Source: Actinomycetes bacterium
GTDB lineage: Bacteria; Actinomycetota; Acidimicrobiia; Acidimicrobiales; CADCSY01
DNA: 5,798 bases
Direction of reading: 5' to 3'
Assembly (NCBI GenBank): GCA_025464025.1
Contig: JAODBP010000294.1
Location: 1-5,798, forward strand
Below are positions 5,064 through 5,798 of the stretch, in pieces. The position numbers were made by a program, and so were the translations under genes. The number at the start of each line of letters is the position of its first letter. The first letter of the stretch is position 1. Below the pieces are notes generated by a model, which worked only from the letters and a program-made list of their open reading frames with translations, was not told the DNA's origin and made no database searches.

Positions 5064-5114
5064 ATCACATCGTTGTCATTCACCGTAGGCGTCGCGTAGT
5101 GCAACTGTTGTGAT
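5064..5114. promoter_or_regulatory. Imperfect inverted repeat in the divergent promoter region
   Basis: ATCACATCGTTG (5064-5075) faces CAACTGTTGTGAT (5102-5114), whose reverse complement is ATCACAACAGTTG. The ATCACA and GTTG blocks match, with a one-base difference in the gap between them. The pair lies between the divergent small gene (start 5045) and the amidohydrolase (start 5165), in a more A+T-rich stretch, and could be two sites for one regulator. TTGTCA (5073-5078) could be a -35 for the amidohydrolase, but no good -10 follows. Confidence 0.35.
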
Positions 5115-5164
5115 GCCCAGCGCAACCCTGCGAGCATGGGCGGGCAGGGCGACGAGGGGGATCC

Positions 5165-5798
5165 ATGCACGAGCTGGTGGTACGTGGCGGCCTGGTGGTC
5201 GATGGCACGGGGGGCGCGCCCCGGCTCGCCGACGTCGCCGTCGACGGCGGCCGCATCACCGAGGTGGGTCGGGTCGACGTGGCGGGCGCCCAGGAGATCG
5301 ACGCCACCGGCCAGGTGGTGACGCCCGGCTTCGTCGACATCCACACCCACTACGACGGCCAGGTCACGTGGGACCCGGCGCTCTCCCCCACCAGCTGGCA
5401 CGGCGTCACCACCCTGGTGATGGGCAACTGCGGCGTGGGCTTCGCCCCGGTCGAGCGCCACAAGCGGGAGTGGCTCATCGGGCTCATGGAGGGGGTGGAG
5501 GACATCCCCGGCACCGCCCTGCACGAGGGCATCAAGTGGGCGTGGGAGACCTTCCCCGAGTACCTCGACGCCGTCGACTCCACGCCACTCGCCCTCGACG
5601 TGGCCGCCCTCGCCCCCCACGGCGCCATCCGGGCCTACGTCATGGGCGAGCGGGGCGCCCGCAACGAGCCGGCCACCCCGGCCGACATCGACGCCATGGC
5701 CGCCATCGTGGCCGAGGCCATCGAGGCCGGCGCCGTGGGCGTGTCCACGTCGCGCACCATCCTCCACAAGGCCATCGACGGCGAGGCCGTGCCCGGCA
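5165..5798 (+). CDS. N-acyl-D-amino-acid deacylase-like amidohydrolase, N-terminal part
   Basis: 211 codons are open to the right edge. GAGGGGG (5154-5160) supports the ATG at 5165. The product opens with a small beta-domain typical of urease-type amidohydrolases (LVVRGGLVVDGTG, 4-16; DVAVDGGRITEVG, 23-35). TPGFVDIHTHYDGQVTWDP (53-71) follows, with metal ligands His60 and His62. GVTTLVMGNCGVGFAP (80-95) has Cys89 at the position of the metal-bridging Cys of D-aminoacylase. HGAIRAYVMGERG (152-164) and GVSTSRTILH (192-201) are also family landmarks. The family is usually around 480-570 residues, so well over half is missing. Members hydrolyse N-acyl-D-amino acids or related amides using one or two zinc ions. 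The actual substrate is open, since many actinobacterial members are uncharacterised. It is transcribed divergently from the small gene and DUF998-like pair. Confidence 0.88.
   Translation, partial: MHELVVRGGLVVDGTGGAPRLADVAVDGGRITEVGRVDVAGAQEIDATGQVVTPGFVDIHTHYDGQVTWDPALSPTSWHGVTTLVMGNCGVGFAPVERHKREWLIGLMEGVEDIPGTALHEGIKWAWETFPEYLDAVDSTPLALDVAALAPHGAIRAYVMGERGARNEPATPADIDAMAAIVAEAIEAGAVGVSTSRTILHKAIDGEAVPG

Noticed and set aside
4456..5064. Plus-strand 202-codon frame opposite the DUF998-like gene
   Set aside because: Gly/Ala/Arg low-complexity product without motifs; the minus strand holds a membrane protein with family landmarks.
1..5798. CRISPR, tRNA/rRNA, toxin-antitoxin, defence or transposase content
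   Set aside because: No spaced repeat array, no tRNA-like cloverleaf, and no nuclease, integrase or transposase motif seen on either strand.

Overview
The window is very G+C-rich, with G or C at almost every third codon position, frequent GTG starts, 4-base gene overlaps, and two genes that look leaderless. Together with an LLM-class (F420-type) oxidoreductase and a family III CoA-transferase, this points to a high-G+C actinobacterium. An uncultured Acidimicrobiia-like lineage would fit, but that placement is inference. The content is mostly catabolic metabolism. I see no rRNA, tRNA, CRISPR array, transposase or phage gene.

Layout: (1) 1-131, minus strand: the start of a lipoprotein gene that runs off the left edge. 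(2) 132-261: a comparatively A+T-rich divergent promoter region with a perfect palindrome over the lipoprotein gene's likely -10 element. (3) 283-507 (possibly from 262), plus: a very small biotinyl/lipoyl-like domain protein without the acceptor lysine. (4) 538-4337, plus: a tight four-gene operon of an LLM-class flavin/F420 oxidoreductase, a SnoaL/limonene-epoxide-hydrolase-like protein, an extended SDR (epimerase/dehydratase-like) and a CaiB/BaiF CoA-transferase. The first two junctions are GTGA stop/start overlaps. The third has been opened by an insertion or duplication of about 104 bp that copied the stop, Shine-Dalgarno and start signals. (5) 4347-4381: a strong hairpin, probably a terminator shared by convergent genes. 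(6) 5045-4372, minus: a two-gene unit of an unlisted 41-residue small protein and a DUF998-type membrane protein, possibly joined by a CTGA overlap. (7) 5046-5164: a divergent intergenic region with an imperfect inverted repeat. (8) 5165 to the right edge, plus: the first 211 residues of an N-acyl-D-amino-acid deacylase-like amidohydrolase.

The four-gene operon is best read as a degradation module. Its first three genes parallel the enzyme classes of limonene degradation in Rhodococcus (luciferase-like monooxygenase, epoxide hydrolase, SDR dehydrogenase). The CoA-transferase would activate a resulting acid. The substrate cannot be told from sequence, and two of the enzymes carry substitutions at expected catalytic positions. 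I find no convincing novel system. The most notable items are the intercistronic duplication, the 41-residue gene with a possible CTG-started partner, the lysine-less biotinyl-like protein, and the operator-like palindrome at the left.
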